Assembly: GCA_050084985.1 (NCBI GenBank)
Contig: JBITNC010000001.1
Location: 108,066,001 to 108,130,000, forward strand
Direction: 5' to 3'
DNA from: Nageia nagi
Taxonomy: Eukaryota > Pinophyta
Length of the DNA: 64,000 nucleotides
The notes beneath the pieces were generated by a model. It made no database searches and had not been told where the DNA came from. It saw only the letters and a list, made by a program, of their open reading frames with translations. Below are positions 1 to 10,926 of the stretch, piece by piece (the first letter of the stretch is position 1; each line of letters begins with the position of its first letter). The position numbers and the translations under genes are program-made.

Positions 1-3000
1 AGTTTACAAGGATAGTGATGGGTAATAAACTTGGCATAGAAAATGGCTTGAAAGTTTGAATAAGGTTGCATTGGCTAAAAGAGATAGGATCCACTAGAAT
101 ACAATTAGTCTTACCACCATAAATATACTTTAAGCAACTATGTCTTAAAGAAGAAACACAATCCATTTCATATATCTAAGGTCAGCCCAAAAGAATGTTA
201 TACTACATTTCACCCTCAACAACATGAAAAGGCATTGGAACTGATCTCACTCCAACTTTGATAAGAATCATAACCACTCCCAATGTTGTAGATAAAGTAT
301 TATTGAATGCCCTAATGGCTAAAGTGGGAGCACTCACATAAGACATAGGAATATCGAGATTCTTGAGTGCTAATGTAGATACTACATTGATAGCTGATCC
401 TTAATCAATCATGACTCTCTTAACTCCTTTATCATCTATGTATGCAATAATATACATGACTGGATGTTTTCTTAGATGATCTGAGTGTATGATATACTTC
501 ATCCATATAGAAAGTAATAGAAGGCCTGACATGATATTGAACAGTAGCACAAAAGCTTGCAAATGCATAAGGATCACCATTAGGTATCTCAATGGTATTA
601 AGTATGTCATTTAATGCATACCAATGAACCCTAGATTATTGTAACAGATCCCACAAGGATAACTTAGTAGGATTTAAACACAACTACTACTATAAATGAT
701 TCTAGGTTATAATAATTGGTTGAGTAGGCTACGATGATAGTTGAATGTGGATTGGCTATGTGGGTTGTTGTGCTCTTGTGTCTCTTGGAGGAGGTGCTCT
801 CTAACCTTCTCTTCCTATATGAGTATTAATATAAATTGGTTCAATATCTATCATTCCAACAAACTAAGTAGGTAAAGTACCACCATGCATTACTTGCTTT
901 GATGTAGAGGGCATGGTACTTGGTTCACATTAGGATTATGTCTTGGTCCTTTATTAGGTTGAGCTTGAGGTGTTCCAATAGATATGTGACCATCCATCAA
1001 CTAACCTTTGGATCATAGCTCTTACGGTTTGAAATTTATTAGTTGCATGTCCTTATTGATGATGGAATGTACAAAACTCATCATCCCTATACCATTATGT
1101 TCTTGGGCCATTAGGATCCAACTATCATACCTCAAGAAGTGTGACTAATTTGGCATCTAAAAGCTTTTTGAGCACATCTTCCATGGGTTCTACTAATGGT
1201 GTACAATTTCTCTATTGTTGCTGAAATTGTTTAGGTGGTTTAGGAGGTCTTACCTTATTATTATCTCAATTTGCTTAATTTCCTTGATTATAATACCCCT
1301 AATTACCCTAATTATAGTGTCCTTGATCTGGCTACTAATACTAATTCTTTGATTAATTATTTCTTTGTCTAGGAGATGCTAACTATAGCATAGGTTATGT
1401 TTGATTGATAGTATAAGTAATTTGATTTTCTTATGGCTGAGATTGAGTTGGATTAGGATTACCACCATTACCATGATAAATTTGAGTATTATTATTGCTA
1501 TCCTTCTTCCTTAATTTCTTTTCACCTTCTTGAATTTTGACCTCTTTAATGATCTTGGCTTGAGCCAAGGCATCTTTAAAAGTAGGGTTTGTTTGAATTT
1601 GTAGGAGAGAAGAGATATTTTTATTGCAACTCCTAGAGAATAATTTGACCTGCTCTTCCTATGGCAAACTATAAGGCATATTGGTTACAACTATCCTCCA
1701 ACAAAAAACATAGTTTGACATAAATTCATCATCAAATTGGGATAGTTTACTTAAATTGATGATGGAGGCTATCTTTCTTATGTTTATCCCAAAATGATCT
1801 CAAAATGATTTGCCAACTATTAAAAGGAGAAAATATTGTGTTACGGTAAGTTGTTATACCAATCTGTTGCTTGTCCTACCAAAGTCATGGGGAAAGTCAT
1901 TAACATGAGAATGTCATCATTGGCTATGATGTAACATGAGTACTTAAATTATCTGAGATGTTCTCTAGGATCTTATTTTCCTTTAAATTTTTCCATATTG
2001 GGGATCTCAAATTTGTAAGGAAAATTCTTGATGGGAACAAATGGATGAATCAGTTCATTACAAATGGATCCATAAGACACCTTAGATTTACCTTGATTAT
2101 TCAACTTTTGTTCCATCTCCTGCAAGTTCTTAAGAATGTCATCATATGGAGTAGATGTAAGATTGAACCCAACAACATGATATCCAAAAGCTTAATGTGA
2201 ATTGGCTACCTATTGTTGCCCTTGAGGTTGATAAATTATTTGAGTCAGATCAACATTCACTTATTTAGGATTAGGTTGACTCACAAATCCTTTTGCCATT
2301 GAATTATGCAAAACTTATGGAGAAAATTATGCTTGTCCAAGAGATGGATCTTGAACATTTTGAAAGGATTGAAAATATTATTATGTAGAAGAAATATCCT
2401 TAGGTTTTGAACCAATATGTGCTTGCACAGGATTAGGATTTTGAGGATTACCATATGTAGGAATGATAACTTGATAATAAGGAAGAGCTTGAGATATGAC
2501 ATTAATATGCACCTTAGGTTGGGGAAATTTGGGTGGTGCATATGACAGAATGACCTCTTGAGGATTGGGATTAATCATGTTACTAGGGACTATGGATTCT
2601 TATTGATATCGTAAATGAAGTTGGTCAACCATAGCAACATGGGGATGGGTCGTAACCCTCAAGACTTGTGGGTTAATAGCTACCTCTTGTCCTTGATTGG
2701 TGTGCATAAATTGTAAGGATCATTTGGTTTTTTGGAGTATACACCACTCTTCGAACATGTGAGGTCTCTCTTCATCATCATGATGAGGAGCGCTTGATGA
2801 TCTCAAAGTGGGAGGTTCAACTTGTGGATGGGAAGATTGAACCAAAGGATATATATGAGAGATCAAGGGAGGATGAGGCAAGGTTGATGAAATTTGTTTG
2901 GAAGGGATATGAGGCCAATTAGGAGGAACAAAAGTAGGTCGATTTCTTCTTTCCAACTCATCATTATGGGATCTTATCTTTCATAAAATTATTTTAGGAG

Positions 3001-3548
3001 AATCAGAAGGTTCATGTGGTCGTTCAATGGATGAAGTAGGTATGTTGGATGGTAGTAGATTGTCATAGATGGGATCATAATGGTGAACAACACTATAAGT
3101 ATTAGAAAGAGTGGATGTACTAGGATGATGGGATGAAGTTGGCATAGTGAAAACAATGGGAAAAGGAAGGAGGAGGAAAAGGTTATGACACCCCTATATC
3201 CTCTTCCAAAGGAGGTGGTAGACTTATCATAAGTTGACTTTCTATATGAAGCACATGGGAAAATGGAGGGTTGGAACCTAAATATTGTGAGGCCTTAAAC
3301 TAATGGAAGAGATCTTGAATATGAGGGTCACTCAAGAAAAGTTGCTCTTCGATAAAAGGATCCTCATGGATGGCTCCTACATGGTGTGAACAACATGGGA
3401 TATGAAATGATTGAGAGACATGAAGTGAAGGTGGTTGAGATGTGTGAGGTGAAGGTGGTTGTGAAGAAGGATTGGATTATGAAGATATTATTTGCCTAAG
3501 CTTAAATTATGCTCTAATTTCAAACACGTTATGAGGTTCACTTTCCAT
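1..3548 (-). pseudogene. Gypsy-1: decayed Ty3/gypsy gag-protease
   Basis: Minus-strand gag-protease region of a Ty3/gypsy retrotransposon. The likely gag start is the ATG complementary to 3546-3548 (M-E-S-E-P-H-N), followed by a Pro/Ser/His-rich stretch to about 2300. The capsid-like part (about 1560-2000) includes a segment reading E-E-Q-V-K-L-F followed by A-L-A-Q-A-K-I-I-K-E. A nucleocapsid-type motif at about 1045-1085 reads C-T-F-H-H-Q-stop-G-H-A-T-N. The aspartic-protease motif at about 391-411 reads D-stop-G-S-A, and the conserved segment after it at about 186-210 reads Y-N-I-L-L-G. Many in-frame stops make it a pseudogene. It is paralogous to the gag-protease of the element at 20044-33614. 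Any polymerase lies before the window. Gypsy assignment is firm; the lineage (Tat-like) is inferred. Confidence 0.8.
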
Positions 3549-5960
3549 ACTAGAAACACAAATAAGGACCAAAACAAACTACATGATATAAAATAAAATA
3601 TCCCAATGATGCCACACAAATGAAAGCAAATAAATAAAAAACCTAAAATCTTGTTAGGATCTTCTTTAATGGATGCAAGATTTAGAGCACATAACCTTAA
3701 AATGATCTCTTTAAGGCATTGTTCCTATATCCAAGATAGCAATTATGTGAAAGATAACAATAATGATTATCTTATTTAATTGCTTCTTGTCCAATTAGGA
3801 TATTTATATTTTTAATGAGATCAATTTTTAAATTGCAAATTTTGACTCTTTTTTTTTAAATTTTCCTAGAGATGATTCTAGTCAAGCATTTTTAGGTAAA
3901 GGCTCAATCTCTAGGGGTGTGAATTATTTTGCAAGGGTACTCAAGTACATCTATTGAATGCTTGCCAAATAGAAGGGGGGTTCCCACCTTGGTGATGAAA
4001 TCCAAGTATGGGTTAGGTCATGGTGATGAAGTCCACATGCCCTAGGAACTCGCTAGGCTTATGAGTACTTTAATGCAAGTGTGAATAAGAAAATATGATG
4101 TGCAACTAAATACATGCAAGATGCAACTACTCCCTTCAAGATTTGCTTCTCTAAAATAAAAGGAAAAAATTCAAGAATAAAAGCACTCCCACATAAGGAT
4201 GATAATACTTTCACTAATGCAAGAAAAAAATTAGTTTCTTTTAGATTTTCTTCTTTTTGCAAAGTAAAAATAAGCAAATAACAACCCTAGTATGCACTCA
4301 ACATGCAAAACCTAGTCTAAGGCATGACAAAGAGAGATATGGGCCTAAGAAATTCCTAATCCAAGCTCTTGTGAAGTCAAATACTTATTTTACAAACTTT
4401 GATCCTAGTCGGTATGGTGCATATCAATTAACAGTACCAACTGATGGATCAATCAAACAGCCAACCAATCGATTACAGGGGCACCTAGAGAAAATTTAAA
4501 AAAACCAACTTAAAAATGCAAAAATAATACTTTTATGTACAACCTAGAAATTCAAATATTGGTAGTGGAAAGCTACCACCTAATTACAGGATCGAAAAAC
4601 TATGACACATGCTAAAAAAGATATAAATTAGCTTAAAACCTTGAAACAAGCTAACCGGTCCTACTCATACTAGTTCAAAAATGGTAATTAATTAGAAGAA
4701 AGCTAACTAGATATAATTGGGCTACTAAAGGTCATCTAAAAGGTAACTAGTCTTATAAGGACCAATCAGTTTCTTTCAATCTAGAGATAACCGATCTGCT
4801 AGGGATCAGCTAGGATCTATCAATTGGTTAATAGTGAGCTAGCTAGCACTTTATTGATTTTTGTACTTCGATATCTGTAGGGTTTTGTATAAGATGAATC
4901 AGGAACATTCCCTAAAAGAATCAACTTAAGTTAGTATGTGAAAATACCAAAAAATATAGGAAGAATGGGTCAAAGTCAACACATAAAAATAAGAAAAAGG
5001 GATGTAAAATTCCTTCATTTTTTCATATCTTTGACCAAAGATTGTCCCATCATTATCATAATTTTGTGAGCATCCAAAAATTGTACAATGGTCTCTTAGG
5101 ATACCACATTGCAACATTTAAAATGTTGCTTGAATTTGATGTGATAAGATGGAGATATGACAAAATGAAGTCAGATATTAAAGAGTTTCCCTTTTATATG
5201 CTACACTCCAAATGCTAGATAACTTGTAAAAGATAAAAGATCCAAGGAGGCTTCAAAATTCTAGGTCCTTAAGACCCTAGGATCTAGCAAGATGTGACTA
5301 GTTCACTTGTAAGCCTCCAAGCCTTGAATCAACAAGGCTCCTAAAATCAAATCGATGCCTACAATGCAAGCTAACAAAAAATAAATCTAATTTAACTAAT
5401 GATATAAACAAAATAAAACCTACTCTAACCTAGATCAAAGATCTAAGCTTAAAAAAATTAAGATGCAACCATGCATAAGTGTGTTAGCAATAAACTAAAA
5501 TGATATGTGATTAAATGCCTTAAGAACTGCTCTTACAATTGTAAAACCCTCAAAATAAGAATTAATACCATAAAATCCACATTCATGAGCTAAACCCAAA
5601 TTCCCTTGCTAGATGGAAATCCAAAATAGAGTTCTTGTGTATCTTGGTATGGTAGGTGAGGCTCAAAATGGAGTGTGGATGTGATGGATGATGGATCTAG
5701 TTGAATAAGTTCGAGAGCAAATTTTGTTATGTGTGGTGGCACGTGTTCTGAATTGAGTCAAGGGGGATGTATATTTTTGAATTTTATTTTATACATGGTT
5801 ATCCAATGGGTCGATTAGGGTTTCATCCTAACCAATCCACTGGTTGGTTGATCCCCCTAACTAGTGGGTCGGCTAGCATTAGAGGTGACAAAATGGTAAC
5901 AAGGCTTAAGTTACCAAAAATGATTGGAAAAACAATGTCAAATCATGACAGGAGGATGAT
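3549..5960. other. Gene-free: probable leader/LTR of Gypsy-1
   Basis: No coding signal. The stretch lies upstream of the Gypsy-1 gag on the minus strand, where the 5' leader and LTR should be. It includes repeated low-complexity phrases such as two 'ggtgatgaa..tcca' blocks near 3990-4040. The stretch from about 4360 to 5930 has many 'accaatc/ctagc' words. I could not place LTR ends or a primer-binding site, so this is an inference from position. Confidence 0.35.
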
Positions 5961-6019
5961 ATGATCAATGTAATCTCAAGAAAGGGATTAAAATATCATA
6001 AATCACCTAAGGTAGGCGA

Positions 6020-6110
6020 ATGATAATTTTTAGATATCTATAGTATGTACAAAATGGGTTTTCTAAAAAATGCATGTATACATGTATGCAAAATGTAGAA
6101 AAATACACAA
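6020..6110 (+). pseudogene. PPR fragment (partial repeat unit)
   Basis: Plus-strand fragment of the PPR-derived unit found again at 6590-7020 and 34650-35010. It carries the stretch 'caaaatgggttttct' followed by 'tgtatgcaaaatgtagaaaaatac', which in the PPR frame gives a Q-N-G-F block and then a Y-A-K-C-G-type block. It is broken by stops and abuts a PPR fragment in the opposite orientation. Confidence 0.5.
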
Positions 6111-6205
6111 AGCCTAGGAATATGAGCATAATTGTGTAATGATACATCTCAGGAATAATGCAATAAGAGTCACTTATGTTATTAAATAATAACAAACATA
6201 TTTTT
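6105..6205 (-). pseudogene. PPR fragment in inverted orientation
   Basis: Minus-strand piece reading F-N-N-I-S-D-S-Y-C-I-I-P-E-M, then Y-H-Y-T. This matches the PPR region just before the E domain, as in the fragment at 59526-59771, which has a D-S-Y...I-P-R-M-N-H-Y-A segment. The similarity stops at about 6110, where a plus-strand PPR unit begins, so the two pieces meet head to tail across an inversion junction. Confidence 0.5.
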
Positions 6206-6214
6206 TCCAACTTA

Positions 6215-6520
6215 CCACTTTTGAACTGATTTTTGACATTTTCTTAAATATAGTATTTCATCATGTAATCAAGTTTACACTTGAAAAATGCATTTGCTTA
6301 AAATTTTCCACAATATTTCATTTTGTGCATATCCTGTAATCATAGGATTAATCATCATACATGAATTATTGACATACTTGATCGTGCAGGCTATCTTGAG
6401 GGATCTTTGAACTTCACTGGCAAAATACCCATAAACCTTGAAGTAGGTGTGTGCATGTGTGTACTTGGTTCTTTTAAATAAAATATTATTACTAGTGTAG
6501 GATATATTGAGAATCACCTA
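6215..6520 (+). pseudogene. PPR E-domain fragment
   Basis: Plus-strand remnant of the end of a PPR gene. It holds a block leading into 'caggctatcttgaggga', equivalent to R-A-G-Y-L-E-E, then a P-I-N-L-E-V-G-V-type block, the E motif that follows PLS repeats in DYW-class PPR proteins. The same sequence resumes at 34036-34300 beyond the inserted element, which shows what the locus looked like before insertion. It carries several stops and frame breaks. Confidence 0.6.
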
Positions 6521-6584
6521 CCAGACATTCTATAAAGTATTTTTCTTTATCTATGCTTGTGTCTATAGGAAAAAATCATTTCAT

Positions 6585-7060
6585 GTCATAACAGTTTCGT
6601 GGTTTGCAATGATTGTAGGTATGCACAAAGTGGGTTTTCTAAAAAAGGCCTATAAATATCTATGCAAAATGTGGAAGAATACATAAGTCCTAGGAATTAT
6701 TTGCTAAGATGCATGATGCAAATAGTGTCATGTAGGATAGACACAAAATGGGTTTTCTAGAAAAGGTTCATAGACTTGTATACAAAATGTGAAAGAATAT
6801 ATAAGGATTAGGAGTTGTTTGATAATATGAACAATGCAAACAGTCTTATGATTTACAATGATTATAGGATATACACAAAATGGGCTTCCTGGCAAAGGCC
6901 CATAGATAAGTATGCAAAATATGGAAGAATACAAAAAGCCCAAGAATTGTTTGATAAGATGCATGATGTAAACACAATTTCTTGGAATATAATTATCAGA
7001 GGATATGCAATTCATTTCTAAAACAAGGATGCCCTTAAACTCTTTGACCTATTGAAGCAT
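6585..7060 (+). pseudogene. Tandem PPR-derived units
   Basis: Three tandem copies of a PPR unit, starting about 6623, 6741 and 6873. The last spacing is 132 bp (44 codons); the first is 118 bp because of a small deletion. The final unit is the clearest: K-Y-A-K-Y-G-R-I-Q-K-A-Q-E-L-F, then D-K-M-H-D-V-N-T-I-S-W-N, then I-I-R-G-Y-A-I-H. This is a canonical PLS-class PPR pattern as in plant organelle RNA-editing factors. Earlier units have stops. No start codon, transit peptide or complete array is present, so it is debris of a former gene. Confidence 0.75.
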
Positions 7061-7318
7061 CTATGTTGGTTACATGGTGATATTATGAATAATGTTGAAG
7101 CATAATGGTGATATATCTACTAAGAGCTTCTAAATGTAGCTAACCCTAACTTATCTAATTCATGATGTTTTGAACAAGTTATTTGGGGGAAATAAAACCA
7201 ACCTTTACATCTTATTATGCTTATTATGGAGGTAAGACAACATAGCATTTGAATTTCTAGGTTGAACATTTATTAAGTATTATAATCTTGTTTTTACCGA
7301 CTTACCATTTTTGGATTG
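7061..7318. other. Degenerate PPR flank, no gene
   Basis: AT-rich continuation of the PPR debris. Scattered words ('gcccttaaactctttgacct', a K-L-F-D block) resemble the next PPR segment, but no frame holds. It ends in 'cttaccatttttggattggtttt', which matches 6213-6240 and marks the insertion point of the large element that follows. Confidence 0.4.
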
Positions 7319-8233
7319 GTTTTTGTAACAACCCCGTTACACCTACAATTTTGAATGCCTTAAGAAATTTTGTAATGATCTTTCTAATTTCATTATGACT
7401 GGACTACCTTCAAAAAAATTGAATATGATTGAGATCATGAGATGCCCAACAATGAATGGTTATATGCAATATTTGTGTTGAATTAACGTTAGCTTCGAGA
7501 TTGTTGTAACATAGGTTATAGGTCAACTTAACATGAGAATCAAGTTGGATATCCTAGGGAACCAAGATGAGTTGGTTATGGGAATAGATTGGTAAGAGTA
7601 AGGAAATGATTGATGTTGATTTGCTTATAGCCCATAGGGACCTTTGTAAATCATATAGCTACATATCATAATTATTGTGCATAATATTTGATGAGTTTAA
7701 TATTTTTATTTGCACTAACAAACTTTACCTTGTAAGATGGGTGGTCTTTATAGGTAAACTTATGTGCTAAAAATTTGATGTGCATGCCTAAATTGCTTTG
7801 AAAAATTAATTGACTATTTTTGAAAGTTGGAAGAAATATTTCAAATATTTAAATTTGATTTTTCACCAAAGAATTTTAGTTTTTTACAAATAATAAATTC
7901 TAGGGTTATGTGAAAATAAAATTTAGGGATGAGGACTATTTTGGTATTTTGTGGTAGTTGAAAGGCTATCTTGGTATTTTTCAAAAACAATGGAGGGAAT
8001 ATCTCCATATATTTTGGTCTTTTATATTAGGTGTATAAAATTATTGATAAACCTCTTCCATACATTTTGGTGCCTAATATGAGGTGTGCAAATTATTTTG
8101 TAGGACATGGGACTTACAAACAAATTTTTTAAATCCTACCATTAAAATAATAAAACCCCTATCCTACACGAACAAAAAAATTGTGAGGTGGAAAAATAGT
8201 TAAATTTTTGGATGGACTATACCAAACTTTGGT

Positions 8234-8241
8234 TATAAAAA
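8234..8241 (+). promoter_or_regulatory. Candidate TATA box in LTR A
   Basis: TATAAAAA in the context 'ggttataaaaacc', about 910 bp inside the LTR. LTR B has TATAAATA at the equivalent site. If used, roughly 3.5 kb of LTR would lie downstream as R-U5 leader. Conservation in both LTRs is the only support. Confidence 0.4.
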
Positions 8242-8764
8242 CCTAGTAGAACCCTTAGAAAAAGATATCATATCATTCATGCATTTCTCCCTCTAGAGTC
8301 TTGTGAAGGAAGGAATATCTCTTATTTCTTTTCCAGGTACTTTTCTAATATTTTAGCCACTAATGCTAAAATGCTAAGTCTAAACCTTGAATTTTATTTG
8401 ATAATTTTTAAGTGTATTTGAAGGAGGGAATGCTTATTGAAAAGTTTAGATATTATTAATAAGGTTATTGATTATTATTGGCATTACATTATTTTGTATC
8501 ATTGGAGATGACACTTTTGCATGTAAATATAATGTACATTTTGTCTACATATGGTTGGTTGGAGAAAGGGTAAATAATTTAAAAGTTTTGTCTTGTTTAA
8601 AAAGAGGTATTACGGGGGAATAATTATGTGAGATGCCATTTAAACATAATATAGAGTTGTCCAATAAAAAACCCTCCCCATTGCGTCATGTTGGATAGCG
8701 CAATGATCATCTTGAAGGCCGCAAGAGCATTTTGGAATATATTTTTATGTTGCCTGAGTCTGTG

Positions 8765-9335
8765 GCGACACGTTTTACATCCATGTATATCAGGGCATTC
8801 ATAACCACAACTTTCGATGAAAAACCATTTTCATCTACTCTTTGATGGATGTTCATACCTTCTTCTGAAGCTCCCATAGTGGCACATGCTGGAAGAATGC
8901 TGGCAAAGGATCCCAGAGTTTGGCTCTGCTCTTAAAAATTGCATCTGCATAAAAGTCTATAGATCCTTCTCATATAACCCATTTTGTGCATATCCTACGA
9001 TCATTGCGGTCCATGAGACTGCATTTTGAAGAGACATTTTATCAAACAATTAGCAGGCCCTTCCAACGTATCCATTTTTTGCATATCCTATGATCGTTGC
9101 AGTCCATGAGATTGCATCTTGAAGAGGTATTTTGTCAAACAATTCACAGGCCCTTCCAATGTATCCATTTTGTGCATATCATGCAATTATTGAGATCCAT
9201 GAGACTGCGTTTGATTAGGCATTTTGTTAAACAATTCGCACATACAATATATTTGTATCATGCGAGTGCATATCTTGCGATCATTACAGTCCATGTGCCT
9301 TGTTTCTCTTTCCAACGAGCTACCTCATCTGTTAT
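8765..9335 (-). pseudogene. PPR gene fragment inside LTR A
   Basis: Minus-strand fragment of a PLS-class PPR gene. From the 5' side it reads about three tandem motifs with D-A-I-S-W-T-A, I-I-G-Y-A-K-N-G-Y-V-G-R-A and N-A-V-S-W-T-A, I-V-G-Y-A-Q-N-G. An L-type block follows (M-Q-M-Q-F, then A-T-M-G-A-S-E-E-G-M-N after a frame correction), then V-V-M-N-A-L-I. Two stops and at least one frameshift are visible. The same fragment lies at the same place in LTR B, so it was in the element before it inserted here. This is host-gene capture into an LTR, or insertion of an ancestral element into a PPR copy. Confidence 0.8.
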
Positions 9336-9528
9336 TGAGTAATAAACTTCAAAACATATTTTAAGTTGCTTTTATCTTAGACATCTCTAATTGTCAGAAG
9401 GCTCTATTCACTAATTATTTTCTAAAAAACCTCTGAATGACATGATAATGGATGCGCCATAATATTGAGTTTATTGTCAAACAAAGTAAGTCCTTCTCTA
9501 TTATAGTAGGTGAGCTCAGAAATATAAA

Positions 9529-9879
9529 TTAGCCTTACCTCGTTATTTCTAAGAATTTAAAGAAGGATAATTGGATTATTATTGTAAATTTCTGAGTTGA
9601 TTCCTGACATCCCCAAAGCTTTCTGTCCAAAATTAAATTAAAGTGTTCATAGTATTAAGGATTCAAGGTTGGAGGATCATGGGGAATTGGAAGTATTAAA
9701 GTATCTAGTCTTAATAATACTTCCAATTCCCATGATCCTCCAACCTTGAATCCTTAATACTATGAACACTTTAATTTAATTTTGGACAGAAAGCTTTGGG
9801 GATGTCAGGAATCAACTCAGAAATTTACAATAATAATCCAATTATCCTTCTTTAAATTCTTAGAAATAACGAGGTGAGG

Positions 9880-9883
<4 letters not shown>
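9529..9883. repeat. Long near-perfect inverted repeat (170-bp arms)
   Basis: Arms 9529-9698 and 9715-9883 are reverse complements with a 16-nt spacer. I find one 1-bp indel ('ggggaatt' against 'aattccc') and one mismatch near the outer end. Transcribed, it would fold into a hairpin of about 168 bp. LTR B has only the left arm (about 18549-18790) and then continues with different sequence, so the right arm was added in LTR A. A long AT run abuts the right arm. Confidence 0.9.

Positions 9884-9948
<65 letters not shown>
9882..9948. repeat. (AT)n microsatellite, ~67 bp
   Basis: Uninterrupted AT dinucleotides directly after the right arm of the inverted repeat. LTR B has no AT run at the equivalent junction, so the run arose together with, or after, the duplication. 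Confidence 0.95.
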
Positions 9949-9953
<5 letters not shown>

Positions 9954-10260
9954 CAATATAATTACATTAGTATGATATATATTATTTAGTAATAATAAGA
10001 AGTTTCTTTAAATGAAGGGGTTTGATAGTAGAAAAAATAATATAGTAGAACATTTGCATAATTTAAAATGGGAAAATTTGTGGATATAGTATTATTTCAA
10101 AGAAGATTTGATGCATGTAAAATTAATAGATGATACGACTAAAGTATGAAACTTTACCCTATGATCAAAGAAGGGAGGTAGTTCTACTAAGAACATAAAA
10201 CCTCCTAAGGTCAAAGAATATGGTATTAACTATTAATTATCAATTGAATTATATGTGAAG

Positions 10261-10370
10261 GAATGAATTATGATGCATCTAGGGTAGGATGCATTTTGAT
10301 CATAAAAAGAGATGTTCTGATTTTCATATACTCTAAAGCCCTTCTTAGTACTTATGATCAACCACTCTTG
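10261..10370 (+). pseudogene. Possible gypsy RNase H scrap in LTR A
   Basis: A short frame reads N-Y-D-A-S-R-V-G-C-I-L and then F-I-Y-S-K-A-L. Its order and spacing recall the Ty3/gypsy RNase H start (D-A-S..G-x-x-L...Y/F-S-K-A-L). The copy in LTR B (19193-19300) has the same D-A-S block but is frameshifted before Y-S-K. Only about 35 residues support this; chance resemblance is possible. Confidence 0.35.
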
Positions 10371-10652
10371 GAACCTTGGGATGATCGAACAAAAAGAGGA
10401 TGGCATGAAGATACTTCTGATGGAGATGAGACAAAGACCTTCCATGTAATAGCACTTCTTGGATGTAAACTACACAATTAATTTATAATATGTAATTTTA
10501 TGAAATAAATGGTAGATTACTATTAGTCTTATTATTTTGATATTTTCATGATGTAAGTTAGGGAATACAAGAATTGAATGTAATTAAGTACCAAAAGTGT
10601 ACCAAGGCAAGTAGCCAACATGTCCATGACAAGTTATACTAAATATGATTTA

Positions 10653-10926
10653 TTCCATCCAATGATTTGTCTTTTGATGAAACCACTCTTGTGAGCCAAT
10701 TTATTGGAATTAGATTTCGTGTTTGAGAGGTTTTCTCCCATCAAAGTCACCCGAGAGTTGTAACCGACCTCATTCACGCCAACATGGTCACACATAGGTT
10801 GGATTTAGCATATCCACATGATGTGAGAGGGGAGAGTTTTAAACATGGGACCTCTCTTTCTCAACTTGAGAGTTTTATCTTCCCCCTCCTCTCCAACTCC
10901 CCTCACATCATTGGATTCCATCAAAT
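10653..10926 (-). mobile_element. SINE copy in LTR A
   Basis: An insertion (about 10664-10915) absent from LTR B, bounded by ttccatccaat (10653-10663) and ttccatcaaat (10916-10926), a target duplication with one mismatch. Read on the minus strand, its first ~100 bp match the SINE at 51409-51667: a shared 'ggggagttgg' start, then 'aaaactctcaagt', then a box-B-like 'atgtttaaaactctc' and 'cctctcacat'. The 3' end is A-rich but degraded. LTR B preserves the empty site 'ttccatccaatattta'. Confidence 0.7.

Noticed and set aside
6728-7015. 95-codon minus-strand ORF across the PPR array
   Set aside because: It is the antisense shadow of the plus-strand PPR units; its repeated F-C-x-Y-P blocks are the complement of the repeated DNA.
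10659-10914. MITE with CCAATGAT/ATCATTGG tips
   Set aside because: The 8-bp tips could fit, but the match to the SINE at 51409 on the minus strand and the ~11-bp target duplication explain the insertion better.
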